Below the pieces are notes generated by a model. The model saw only the letters and a program-made list of their open reading frames with translations. It was not told where the DNA came from and made no database searches. A program made the position numbers and the translations under genes. DNA of 50,427 nt, taken from a virus. Location of the stretch: IMG/VR virus record IMGVR_UViG_3300009553_000804, positions 1 to 50,427 of that record. One strand, given 5' to 3'. Positions 38,696 through 45,939 of the stretch are shown here, piece after piece (position 1 is the first letter of the stretch; every line of letters starts with the position of its first letter).

Positions 38696-39246
38696 CGCGC
38701 ATCGTTGAGACGCTCGCGCGCTTCCGAATCCCGCTCATCATTGCGGTAGCTATCTGGCTCGCGGGATGGGTGTACGGTTGCGAAGTGCGGCGCCACGCCG
38801 AGCTCTCGGGCGAGCTCAAGGCGAAAGCGGTAGCCATCGACTCAGCCATCAAGACGGATGTGCGGGCGGTTGTGACGGCGGACGCGCACGCGGCGCCCAT
38901 CGTCGCGAAGCAAGTAGCCACGAGTGCGCGCTACGCGAAGTATCGCGCGGCGCTCGCGCTCAAGGTGCCGCACGTGGAAGCGCTCCCGCCCGAGCAGCTC
39001 GTGGCGGTGCCCGTCGCGTTCGTTCTGGCCGCGGATGAGGCGGTGGCCGCGGCGGACTCCGCACGCGAAGCCGATGCCACGCGCATCGCGGCGCGTGACG
39101 CATCTATCACGGACCTCAACGCCCGCCTCGTGGTTGACGCCGAGGAAGTGGCGAACGCTCGGCGCATCTCGCGCCTCAAGACGCTCAAGGTTGGCGCCGT
39201 CTGCGTCGGCGCTGGCGCTCTGCTCACTCTCATTCTCACCAAGTAG
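38692..39246 (+). CDS. Spanin-like membrane protein
   Basis: A 184-residue protein. N-terminal span (FRIPLIIAVAIWLAGWVYGC), a helical periplasmic stretch (AELSGELKAKAVAIDSAIK, AVAAADSAREADATRIAARDA), and a second hydrophobic segment at the very end (GAVCVGAGALLTLILTK). The place after the endolysin and the coiled-coil layout suggest a spanin-type disruptor of the outer membrane; the second span is unusual. Confidence 0.6.
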   Translation: MTRIVETLARFRIPLIIAVAIWLAGWVYGCEVRRHAELSGELKAKAVAIDSAIKTDVRAVVTADAHAAPIVAKQVATSARYAKYRAALALKVPHVEALPPEQLVAVPVAFVLAADEAVAAADSAREADATRIAARDASITDLNARLVVDAEEVANARRISRLKTLKVGAVCVGAGALLTLILTK

Positions 39247-39267
39247 CAACCCAAGGAGCTCGACTTC

Positions 39268-39966
39268 ATGGCGCGCGTTTACATCATGGGCCCGATGACG
39301 GGCCGCGAACACTACAACGTGGCAGCGTTTGAGGAAGCAGCGGAGCGGTGGCGAGCCGCGGGATGGGTAGTCACGACGCCCTTCGACACTAACGCCGCGG
39401 TGTGGTATCGACACTATGACCGCCCCTTCGACCCGTACAACGACGTGTGCGACTACGGCCACCCGCTCCTCGCAGAGATGGTGGCGGCAAACCTCCAGAC
39501 AGTCACACTTGCCGATGCGGTGGCCGTGCTGGATGGATGGGAGAAATCGAAAGGCTCGGGTATCGAAGCGCGGTTAGCTGTCCTCATGGGCAAGCGCTTC
39601 TACCGTGCGAGCTCGATGGGCATGATGGAAACGCCCAAGCTCGCGCTCTCCGCGGCGGATGATGTGCCAGCGGTTACGAGCCACGATTCCATCCTCCACG
39701 AAGCCTACGCGCTCGCGGGCCATGGCGGGGAGCGCAACGATTCCTACGACCACCCGTATCCCAATTTCTCGAAAATCGCGAAGGGCTGGGAGGTGCTCTT
39801 TGGCGTGCCCATCACGCCGCGCCTCGTGGCGCTCGCAATGATCTGGATGAAAACGGTTCGCGATGCTCACAAAGGAAAGCGAGACAACATCGTGGACATC
39901 TCGGGCTACGCCTACTGCATCGAGCGGCTCGATGAATGGGTGCACGTCAACTCGGAGCCATCGTAA
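39268..39966 (+). CDS. DUF4406 plus DUF6378 fusion protein
   Basis: A 232-residue protein preceded by AACCCAAGGAG (39248-39258). Residues 1-120 match DUF4406, a nucleoside deoxyribosyltransferase-like fold: VYIMGPMTGREHYNVAAFEEAAE and AVAVLDGWEKSKGSGIEARLA. Residues 140-225 match DUF6378: HDSILHEAYALAGHGGERND, YPNFSKIAKGWEVLFG, DNIVDISGYAYCIERL. Possibly acts on nucleotides; the exact reaction is unknown. Confidence 0.8.
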   Translation: MARVYIMGPMTGREHYNVAAFEEAAERWRAAGWVVTTPFDTNAAVWYRHYDRPFDPYNDVCDYGHPLLAEMVAANLQTVTLADAVAVLDGWEKSKGSGIEARLAVLMGKRFYRASSMGMMETPKLALSAADDVPAVTSHDSILHEAYALAGHGGERNDSYDHPYPNFSKIAKGWEVLFGVPITPRLVALAMIWMKTVRDAHKGKRDNIVDISGYAYCIERLDEWVHVNSEPS

Positions 39967-41294
39967 TGGCGCCGCGATGGCTCCATGGCCGAGAGGATGA
40001 GCTCCTCGCACTCGTGCGCGAGCACGGGCCGGACATCCGCCTTCTCGCGAGTCACATGGGCACCACGCCCGCCTCGCTTGAAATCGCGAAACGCCGCAAC
40101 CCGGATCTCGGGGCGAAGTGGAAGGCCGCGGCAACAGCGCACGGCAGCCGAGCGGCCTCTCCCGACGCGAGCCTTCGCGCCAAGACGGTGGCGCTCCCAC
40201 CACGCGCCCGCATCACAACACTCGATGAGCTCCTTGATGCGGCGAAGGTAGAGCGCGAAGAGTGGGCGGTGGAGCGATTCATCGTCAACAAGTGGGAGAT
40301 GGGCGCCAAACATCCGGTCACGGGAGAAATCCTCGTGGAGGCGCTCTTCCAAGTGAAGGCAACCTTGGTGCGCCCCGACACAGCCGCCATCCTCGCGCAG
40401 ATACGCGCGCACGTGGCGCGCGATGTGAAGGTGGACGCCACGCGCCGCGCGAAGCTCGCGCCCGTGCAGCTCCCGCGTGCAAGCTTCGACGAGCCGCACA
40501 CGTTGGAAGTGGTGCTCACCGATGTCCACATCGGAAAGCTCGCGTGGGCCGAGGAGACGGGAAGCGACTACGACAGCCGCATCGCGGAACGTCTCGCGCG
40601 TGAAGCGGTCCGTGACCTCGTGGCGCAAGCGCAGCTCTACCGGCTCGATGAAGTGGTGCTCGTGTTCGGCAATGACTTTTTCCACTACGACACCGCGGGC
40701 GGCACCACCACCTCCGGTACGCCGCAGGACCGAGACACGCGCCTCCACAAGATGTTTCGCCGCGGGCGTGGCTTCGCCTCGTGGGCCATTGCGGAAGCCG
40801 CGCGTGTGGCGCCCAAGGTTCGCGTCCTCATTGTTCCCGGCAATCACGATGAGCTCCTCGCGTTCATGCTCGGAGAGGTGCTTGCCGCGGAGTACGCGAA
40901 CGACGAGCGCGTGAGCGTGGACAACACGCCGCGCCTTCGGAAGTACGCGCTCTATGGGCGGAACCTCGTGGGTTACACGCATGGCAAGGATGAGCCGCAC
41001 CACAAGCTCCCGCTCATCATGGCTCACGAGGTGCCCGCGATGTGGGCCGCGAGCGTGTACCGCGAGGTGCACACGGGACACTTCCACACCTCGAAGGTGA
41101 AGGACTCCACCCCGGTGGACAGCCACAACGGAGTCCGCATCCGCACACTCCAAGCGCTCTCCGGGACGGATGCGTGGCACTACCGCAAGGGCTACATCGG
41201 GGAGCCGCAAGCCGCGGAGGCGTTCGTGTGGCGCCACGCGGGAGGCCTACGCGCCAATTTGTTCTCCATGCCCGCGCTCGGGCGCACCCCGTAG
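39966..41294 (+). CDS. Calcineurin-like metallophosphoesterase with HTH region
   Basis: A 442-residue protein. The first 60 residues look like a small DNA-binding helix-turn-helix (EDELLALVREHGPDIRLLASHMG). The catalytic part has the metal motifs DVHIGK (about 185), GNDFFHYD, GNHDE (about 291-295), GYTHGKDEPHH and GHFH. Phage enzymes of this type are phosphodiesterases of unclear substrate, possibly nucleic acid. ATG overlaps the previous stop. A terminator follows. Confidence 0.85.
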   Translation: MAPRWLHGREDELLALVREHGPDIRLLASHMGTTPASLEIAKRRNPDLGAKWKAAATAHGSRAASPDASLRAKTVALPPRARITTLDELLDAAKVEREEWAVERFIVNKWEMGAKHPVTGEILVEALFQVKATLVRPDTAAILAQIRAHVARDVKVDATRRAKLAPVQLPRASFDEPHTLEVVLTDVHIGKLAWAEETGSDYDSRIAERLAREAVRDLVAQAQLYRLDEVVLVFGNDFFHYDTAGGTTTSGTPQDRDTRLHKMFRRGRGFASWAIAEAARVAPKVRVLIVPGNHDELLAFMLGEVLAAEYANDERVSVDNTPRLRKYALYGRNLVGYTHGKDEPHHKLPLIMAHEVPAMWAASVYREVHTGHFHTSKVKDSTPVDSHNGVRIRTLQALSGTDAWHYRKGYIGEPQAAEAFVWRHAGGLRANLFSMPALGRTP

Positions 41295-41330
41295 CCGTGC
41301 GCTAAGTCACCTTCGCCCCACGAATGCAAG

Positions 41331-41367
41331 AAACACCCGCCGCGGCGTTGCCAAGGCGGGTGTTTTT
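41331..41367. terminator. Strong terminator after the metallophosphoesterase gene
   Basis: AAACACCCGCC (41331-41341) and GGCGGGTGTTT (41355-41365) plus TT. Eleven base pairs with T tail in both orientations. It ends the late rightward transcription before the immunity region. Confidence 0.85.
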
Positions 41368-41431
41368 CGTGTAATCCGAGCGCCAAGGGTTCTTTGCGCT
41401 GTACGCTAAACCCAAAGATGAGAAGGCTTTA

Positions 41432-41701
41432 ATGACAAGTCCACCGTTCATCCTCCCGCCACGTAAGAAGCCTCTCCCCGTTGGGCTTTACGCGGACCGA
41501 GACACCTTCGCGGGGGCGGTCAAGGTCATAGCAGTAGCGCCAGACGGGCGGCGCGTGATGGAGGCGTTCATCGATGAGCGGCTCTTCCATCTCTTGGAAG
41601 AGGCGGGAAACTTCGAGCGCGCGGGGCGGCTCCTCCACGAGCTCGGCCCCGACACGCGGCGTCCTAGCGGCCCTTTTTCTTTACAACTCGTGAGCGACTA
41701 G
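41432..41701 (+). CDS. Small hypothetical protein facing the repressor gene
   Basis: An 89-residue protein, ATG after GAGAAGG. LYADRDTFAGAVKVIAVAPDGRRVMEAFIDERLFHLLEEAG looks like a compact alpha/beta fold. Its 3' end overlaps the 3' end of the repressor gene on the other strand by 38 bases. Transcription from here would run against the repressor message. Confidence 0.55.
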   Translation: MTSPPFILPPRKKPLPVGLYADRDTFAGAVKVIAVAPDGRRVMEAFIDERLFHLLEEAGNFERAGRLLHELGPDTRRPSGPFSLQLVSD

Positions 41702-42101
41702 GCGCGGTAGCTCGCGGGCTCTTCGCGCCGCGCGGCGTCTCGCCCACGGCTTTCCGCCGCGGCTCAATCCGTTCGTAGGTCTCCACGGGGAGCTCTTGCA
41801 TCGGAGAGCTCCCCGTGGCGCTTTCGTCTCCGTCCCGCTCATTGAACACGAGAAAGCCGCCTCGCATCCCCGCGAGTCGTGCCAGCGCGGCCACCGCCTC
41901 GAAGCTCGGGCGCTTTTGGTCGCGCTCCCAGCGGAGCACGTTGCCCCCCGAGTACGGCATCGGCTTTCCCTTGGCGTCTTCGCGCCCCTCTTCCTTCGCG
42001 ATCATCGCCCCGAGCTCCGCGAAGCTCACCTTGCGCCCGAGGCGCCGCTCCACCGCGTTGTGGGCGAGGAACAGCCGCGCCCCGAGTGTCTCTTTTTCCA
42101 T
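41664..42101 (-). CDS. Phage repressor, XRE-family
   Basis: A 145-residue protein. KVSFAELGAMIAKEEGRED, then NVLRWERDQKRPSFEAVAALARLAG form an XRE-type helix-turn-helix with the usual WERD-KRPS end. A flexible, basic C-terminus follows (RATAPSRSRVVKKKGR) without a LexA-like protease domain. The ATG at 42101 with GAGAGGAGC upstream is preferred to a start at 42161 inside the operator. It is the only leftward gene in this region and faces the rightward promoter, so it is the likely lysogeny regulator. Confidence 0.8.
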   Translation of the reverse strand: MEKETLGARLFLAHNAVERRLGRKVSFAELGAMIAKEEGREDAKGKPMPYSGGNVLRWERDQKRPSFEAVAALARLAGMRGGFLVFNERDGDESATGSSPMQELPVETYERIEPRRKAVGETPRGAKSPRATAPSRSRVVKKKGR

Positions 42102-42138
42102 GATGCTCCTCTCGTGCGTGGAAGTCAGCCCATAGGGC

Positions 42139-42167
42139 TTGACACGTTGCCCATTAGACAATACAAT
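42139..42167 (+). promoter_or_regulatory. Main rightward early promoter
   Basis: TTGACA (42139-42144), a 17-bp spacer and TACAAT (42162-42167), the best sigma-70 match in the window. The -10 lies inside the palindrome GACAAT-ACA-ATTGTC, so repressor binding would block it. It drives recombination genes, excisionase and integrase. Confidence 0.8.
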
Positions 42168-42171
42168 TGTC
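42157..42171. promoter_or_regulatory. Primary operator GACAAT-ACA-ATTGTC
   Basis: A perfect 6+3+6 palindrome, extended to 7-bp arms (AGACAAT/ATTGTCT). It lies 55 bases from the repressor start codon and covers the -10 of the rightward promoter. It defines the consensus for the dispersed sites in this prophage. Confidence 0.75.
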
Positions 42172-42341
42172 TTTCAAGCGGGCCGCACGAGTAGCGCGGC
42201 GCCGTTTACGGTGGTGGCGTTGGTCGCATGGGCGCGAGATGTAGCCCATGGGACAACGATACGCCACCCGGAACACGTTGGCGGGTCAAAACCTACGCCT
42301 TGCCAGCGTGTTGGACAACCCCAACCCAAGGAGTACGGCAC

Positions 42342-42380
42342 GTGGTGGGCAAAATTTTACGCCCGGGGGGCCGCGGATGA
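42342..42380 (+). CDS. Possible leader micro-ORF
   Basis: A 12-residue frame (GTG start) with the full leader AACCCAAGGAG (42323-42333) eight bases before it. Its stop overlaps the ATG of the next gene (ATGA). It may couple or regulate translation of that gene. Alternatively the next gene starts further upstream in another frame. Confidence 0.3.
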   Translation: MVGKILRPGGRG

Positions 42381-42580
42381 GCCCCTCACCAGCAAGCCCA
42401 CGTAGGCCGCGATGCGGCGTGTGTGGTGGGCGATTTCTCAAGGGAGAGCCGGTGGACTCGCTCCCCGAGCTTGGCGAGGTGCACGAGGACTGTAGAGCCG
42501 ACATCGAGCGAGCCATCAAGGATGGCGGGTGTGATCCCGATGACTACCTCAAGGTGTTCGGCGCGGCGATGGGGGGCTAA
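42377..42580 (+). CDS. Small zinc-finger protein
   Basis: A 67-residue protein. CGVCGGRFLKGEP, then ELGEVHEDCRADIE supply Cys, Cys, His, Cys for one zinc site, followed by an acidic helix. First recognisable product of the rightward early transcript. An in-frame ATG at 42248 would add 43 residues, but it lacks a ribosome binding site. Confidence 0.6.
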   Translation: MSPSPASPRRPRCGVCGGRFLKGEPVDSLPELGEVHEDCRADIERAIKDGGCDPDDYLKVFGAAMGG

Positions 42581-42697
42581 AAGAAGCGCCCCCCGCGCGG
42601 ATACCGCCGCACGAGGGGCTACAACCCAAGAATGTCCGCCGCGGGGATGGCGCCCCGTGAGGACTCTCGAACCTAACGCCCGGAGAACGCGCCAGCA

Positions 42698-42985
42698 ATG
42701 CCGAACCTAGACCCCGAGGAAGTACGCCGGATGTGTGATGACCACTTCGGAGCGCCGAAGGCGCCCGCAAAGGTAGCCCCCGCCCCGTTGATGCTCCCGT
42801 TTCCGGTGAGCCTCAACGATGTCCGGGCCATCTACGAGCTCGCGTTGAATTACGGCGCCAAGGGGATGTGTGATGGCCTCTCGGCGCAGGGGGCCGAGAT
42901 GATGGCGCGGCACATCGTGAACGCCACCCGCGTGGCGGCGGGGATCGAGGCGCTCATCAACATCCACGCGCAACAGCAGCAGTAG
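42698..42985 (+). CDS. Hypothetical early protein
   Basis: A 95-residue protein, ATG after GGAG. PEEVRRMCDDHFGAPK then a helical part (VRAIYELALNYGAKGMCDGL, GAEMMARHIVNATRVAAGIEAL) and a Gln tail. It lies before the Sak4-like gene. Function unknown. Confidence 0.6.
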   Translation: MPNLDPEEVRRMCDDHFGAPKAPAKVAPAPLMLPFPVSLNDVRAIYELALNYGAKGMCDGLSAQGAEMMARHIVNATRVAAGIEALINIHAQQQQ

Positions 42986-43007
42986 ACCAACCCAAGGAGA
43001 GAGAGCT

Positions 43008-43961
43008 ATGCAATTCAAGAAGGCAACTAAGGAGCAAGTCAAGCTTAAGCTCGGCATGCAGGGCCCCGCGGGCTCGGGCAAGACGGAGGGCGCGCTCGCC
43101 CTCGCGACTCGCATCGCCGTTGCCGAAGGTGGCCGCGTGGCGGTCATCGACAGTGAGAACGGCTCCGCTTCGCTCTACGCGGACCGCTACGACTTCGACA
43201 CGCTGACGCTCGGGGCGCCCTTCACCTCGGCGCGCTACATGGAAGCCATTGACACCGCGGTGGCGGCGGGATTCAAGGTGGTAATCATCGACTCGCTCTC
43301 GCACCAATGGGCGGGCGATGGTGGCATCCTCTCGCGAAAGGAAGCGAAGGACGCGCGCGGCAACAGCAATTCGTACACGAATTGGGCCGCGTTTACTAAG
43401 GAACACGAGGCGTTTAAGGCGGCGCTCCTCGCGGCGCCCGTGCACATCATCTCCACGCTCCGCACCAAAACGGAGTACGTGCTCACAGAGAACGCTCGCG
43501 GCAAGCAGGAGCCCAAGAAGCTAGGCACCGCGCCCATTCAGCGAGACGGGATGGAGTATGAGTTTTCGGTGATGTGGGAGCTACAGATGGACCACATGGC
43601 CGCGAGCTCGAAGGACCGCACGAGCCTCTTTGATGGGCGCCTCGTGGACCTCACTAAGGCCGAGACGGCGGCGGAGCTCCTCCGCTGGCTCAAGAGCGGC
43701 GCCGAGCTCGCACCGAAGGAGGCGCCCGCCGCGAGCGAGCCCGAGATGGGACTCATGGACAAGCTCGTGACCGAGCTCCTCTCCATCGTGGATGACGCAA
43801 ACAACGGCATCACGAATGAAGAGCGCGAGAAGGTGGAGGAGTGGCTCAAGGAGGACAAGATTCTCGGCCCCGCAGACATCGAGAAGGCCATCAAGAATCT
43901 CCGCGCGAAGATCGAGCGGCGCGCGAGCAAGACCGCGGATGGCGCCGCGGCGGCAGCGTAA
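43008..43961 (+). CDS. Sak4-like RecA-fold ATPase (single-strand annealing recombinase)
   Basis: A 317-residue protein with leader AACCCAAGGAG (42989-42999). Walker A is GPAGSGKTEGAL (about 19-30), Walker B VVIIDSLSHQW (about 88-98). The core resembles the AAA_24/Sak4 group, which anneals DNA together with SSB. The C-terminal 80 residues are a charged helical extension. SSB encoded next supports this role in phage recombination. Confidence 0.82.
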   Translation: MQFKKATKEQVKLKLGMQGPAGSGKTEGALALATRIAVAEGGRVAVIDSENGSASLYADRYDFDTLTLGAPFTSARYMEAIDTAVAAGFKVVIIDSLSHQWAGDGGILSRKEAKDARGNSNSYTNWAAFTKEHEAFKAALLAAPVHIISTLRTKTEYVLTENARGKQEPKKLGTAPIQRDGMEYEFSVMWELQMDHMAASSKDRTSLFDGRLVDLTKAETAAELLRWLKSGAELAPKEAPAASEPEMGLMDKLVTELLSIVDDANNGITNEEREKVEEWLKEDKILGPADIEKAIKNLRAKIERRASKTADGAAAAA

Positions 43962-43996
43962 TACCAACCAACGACAACAACCCAAGGACAGCGACC

Positions 43997-44488
43997 ATGG
44001 CTCGCGGACTCAATAAGTGCACGTTCATCGGCAACCTCGGAAGTGACCCCGAGGTACGCTCCACGACGGGCGGCGCGCGCGTGGCAACCTTCTCCATCGG
44101 CGTGAGCGAGGAGTGGAAGGACAAGGACGGCAACAAGCAAGAGCGCACGGAATGGGTGCGCGTGGTGGTGTGGGATAAGCTCGCGGAAATCGTGGAGCAG
44201 TACGTCCACAAGGGCGACAAGCTCTATGTGGAGGGCAAGATGGCCAACCGGAAGTGGCAGGACAAAGACGGCAACGACCGCTATACCACCGAAATCGTCA
44301 TCAACGGTTTTGGTGGCACGCTTCTCATGCTCGGCTCACCGAGCGGGAACGGCAACGGCGGCGGAGCCCCGCGCGCACGTGACACCAAGGGCCTCACCGA
44401 AGGCATCCGTAGGAACATGAGCAAGGACACGGATTTCGAGGACTTCCGCGGCGCGCTGGATGACGAGGACGATGACCTCCCCTTCTAA
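43997..44488 (+). CDS. ssb: Single-stranded DNA-binding protein
   Basis: A 163-residue SSB. OB fold: LNKCTFIGNLGSDPEVR, VATFSIGVSEEWKDK, TEWVRVVVWDKLAEIVEQYVHKGDKLYVEGK. A Gly/Asn-rich linker and the canonical acidic end DDDLPF, which binds partner proteins. Starts after AACCCAAGGAC (43979-43989). Works with the Sak4-like protein and DnaB. Confidence 0.95.
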   Translation: MARGLNKCTFIGNLGSDPEVRSTTGGARVATFSIGVSEEWKDKDGNKQERTEWVRVVVWDKLAEIVEQYVHKGDKLYVEGKMANRKWQDKDGNDRYTTEIVINGFGGTLLMLGSPSGNGNGGGAPRARDTKGLTEGIRRNMSKDTDFEDFRGALDDEDDDLPF

Positions 44489-44858
44489 CACGGCGCGAGC
44501 CGAGCTAGAAGCCCGTATCGGCGTGGGCTCCATCGAGGAGCTCCACGCCGAGCGGCGGCGCTTGTGGAACCTCAACGCCACGCTCTACGCGCGCGTGCAA
44601 ACGTGGGACGCGAAAAGAAAGAAGCTCAAGAGCCTCATCCTCGTGGAGCTTCACAACAACGCCAAGCCGCCGCGCCCCGCGGTGCCGGTGCTCGAAGCGA
44701 TGGCCTACAGTGATGCGCGCTACGAGGCGTTCCTCGGCGGCGCCGAGCGCGACATCGCCGCGTGGGCAGACGTGGAGCGCCAGCTTCGGGACATCGATGA
44801 GCTCATCAACCGAGACCAACGCCTCATCGGGTTCGCCACGGCAGAGGTTCGCCAGTGA
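44472..44858 (+). CDS. Coiled-coil hypothetical protein
   Basis: A 128-residue helical protein, overlapping the end of ssb in another frame. SIEELHAERRRLWNLNATLYARVQTW and DVERQLRDIDELINRDQRLI predict coiled coils. The start is uncertain: ATG at 44472 or 44460. Function unknown. Confidence 0.55.
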   Translation: MTSPSNTARAELEARIGVGSIEELHAERRRLWNLNATLYARVQTWDAKRKKLKSLILVELHNNAKPPRPAVPVLEAMAYSDARYEAFLGGAERDIAAWADVERQLRDIDELINRDQRLIGFATAEVRQ

Positions 44859-45445
44859 TCGAGACGCGCGTATGCGCCGGACCGCTCCATCCCGGTGGCG
44901 TGGAGCTCACCGTGGACGACTTCTCGCCGGACGGCTACGGCGGACTCCGCACCTCGTGTAAACGGTGCCGCGTGGAAGAGGAGCTCGCGAGGCGCCGCGC
45001 GCTCCGCGATGGCGGCGTGCGGCGGTGCCGGGAGTGCAAGGAAAAGCGCAAGCTCGCGGACTTCGAGGCGCACGAGTGCGCCGATGGCATCCGCTACTCC
45101 ACGACGTGCCGCGCGTGCGTGGAGCGGGAAGCGGTGGACGCACTCGCGGAGAGCGAGGCGGACCTTGCCGATGGACTCAGGCGCAACCTCCGATGGGCGG
45201 TCTCGCTCAAGAAGGTGTTGGATGCCGCGGGCTTCGACCTCCGCGCCTACAAAGCGCTCCATGGTGAGGACCGCAAAGTATTTGAGGCCGTGTGGAGCGA
45301 AGTGATGCGAGACATGGCGCGCAAGGCTGGCGAGTGGCCCGCGGAGTACGATGCGGCGCGCGGTGGGCTCGCGGAACGCGAGCGGATGGCGGAGCTCGCG
45401 TGCACGCCGCTGGCCGGTGTCCTCCCCGAGGAGGCCGCAGCATGA
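44855..45445 (+). CDS. Protein with two zinc-ribbon modules
   Basis: A 196-residue protein, GTG start overlapping the previous stop. Two similar modules lie in tandem: one ends TSCKRCRVEEELARR, the second is CRECKEKRKLADFEAHECAD ending TTCRACVEREAV. Each has the form C...F...C-x2-C. A helical C-terminal half follows. The next gene holds a third copy of this module. Confidence 0.65.
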   Translation: MIETRVCAGPLHPGGVELTVDDFSPDGYGGLRTSCKRCRVEEELARRRALRDGGVRRCRECKEKRKLADFEAHECADGIRYSTTCRACVEREAVDALAESEADLADGLRRNLRWAVSLKKVLDAAGFDLRAYKALHGEDRKVFEAVWSEVMRDMARKAGEWPAEYDAARGGLAERERMAELACTPLAGVLPEEAAA

Positions 45446-45741
45446 TGAAGGTGTGCAACGGTTCGGGGTGTCCATCCAAGGGCGCCCCGCAACCGCAAAA
45501 CCGCTTCTCGAAGAGCGGCGGCGGTTATTCCAAGCGGTGCGCCCGATGCCGAGAGATGCAGCGACAGGCCGCGCAGAGATGGCGCAGTCAGACGGACCGC
45601 GTGCGCGAGGCGCGCGTGCGGAACCATACAACCAAGGCGGAGGCCAAGGCGCGCGTGCTCACGCGCCAGCTCCGCATCGAGCGCGCGGCGCGGCTGGCGC
45701 TCGCCCGCGAGCTCGATGAGCTCAAGAGGAGAGTAGCCTAG
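45442..45741 (+). CDS. Zinc-finger protein with coiled coil
   Basis: A 99-residue basic protein, ATGA overlap. CNGSGCPSKGAPQPQNRFSK then KRCARCREMQRQAAQRW is the zinc module shared with the previous gene. A long basic helix follows (AKARVLTRQLRIERAARLALARELDEL). DNA or RNA binding is likely. It ends next to the excisionase. Confidence 0.65.
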   Translation: MMKVCNGSGCPSKGAPQPQNRFSKSGGGYSKRCARCREMQRQAAQRWRSQTDRVREARVRNHTTKAEAKARVLTRQLRIERAARLALARELDELKRRVA

Positions 45742-45930
45742 ATGGCCGCATGGCGACCGGGAGACGCGCTCCCGGATGACACACTATGGACGACGGCGAT
45801 GGTGGCGCAGTACATCCGCAAGAGCGAGCGAACGGTGCAGCGCTCGGGGTGTCCGCAATCGGGAGTCATCGGACGGTATGAGCCCGCGGTAGTGCGGGCT
45901 TTCTTTTCGCGCTCGGTGCAGCGCATCTAG
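45742..45930 (+). CDS. Excisionase-like (MerR/HTH_17) protein
   Basis: A 62-residue protein right before the integrase gene. LWTTAMVAQYIRKSERTVQRSGCPQSG is a MerR-like excisionase helix-turn-helix. Phage recombination directionality factors have this size, fold and position. Confidence 0.75.
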   Translation: MAAWRPGDALPDDTLWTTAMVAQYIRKSERTVQRSGCPQSGVIGRYEPAVVRAFFSRSVQRI

Positions 45931-45939
45931 GAGGAAGGC

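Noticed and set aside
42633-42677. Short frame after an AACCCAAG motif
   Set aside because: The motif is only one base from the ATG, too close for a ribosome site, and the 14-residue product has no features.
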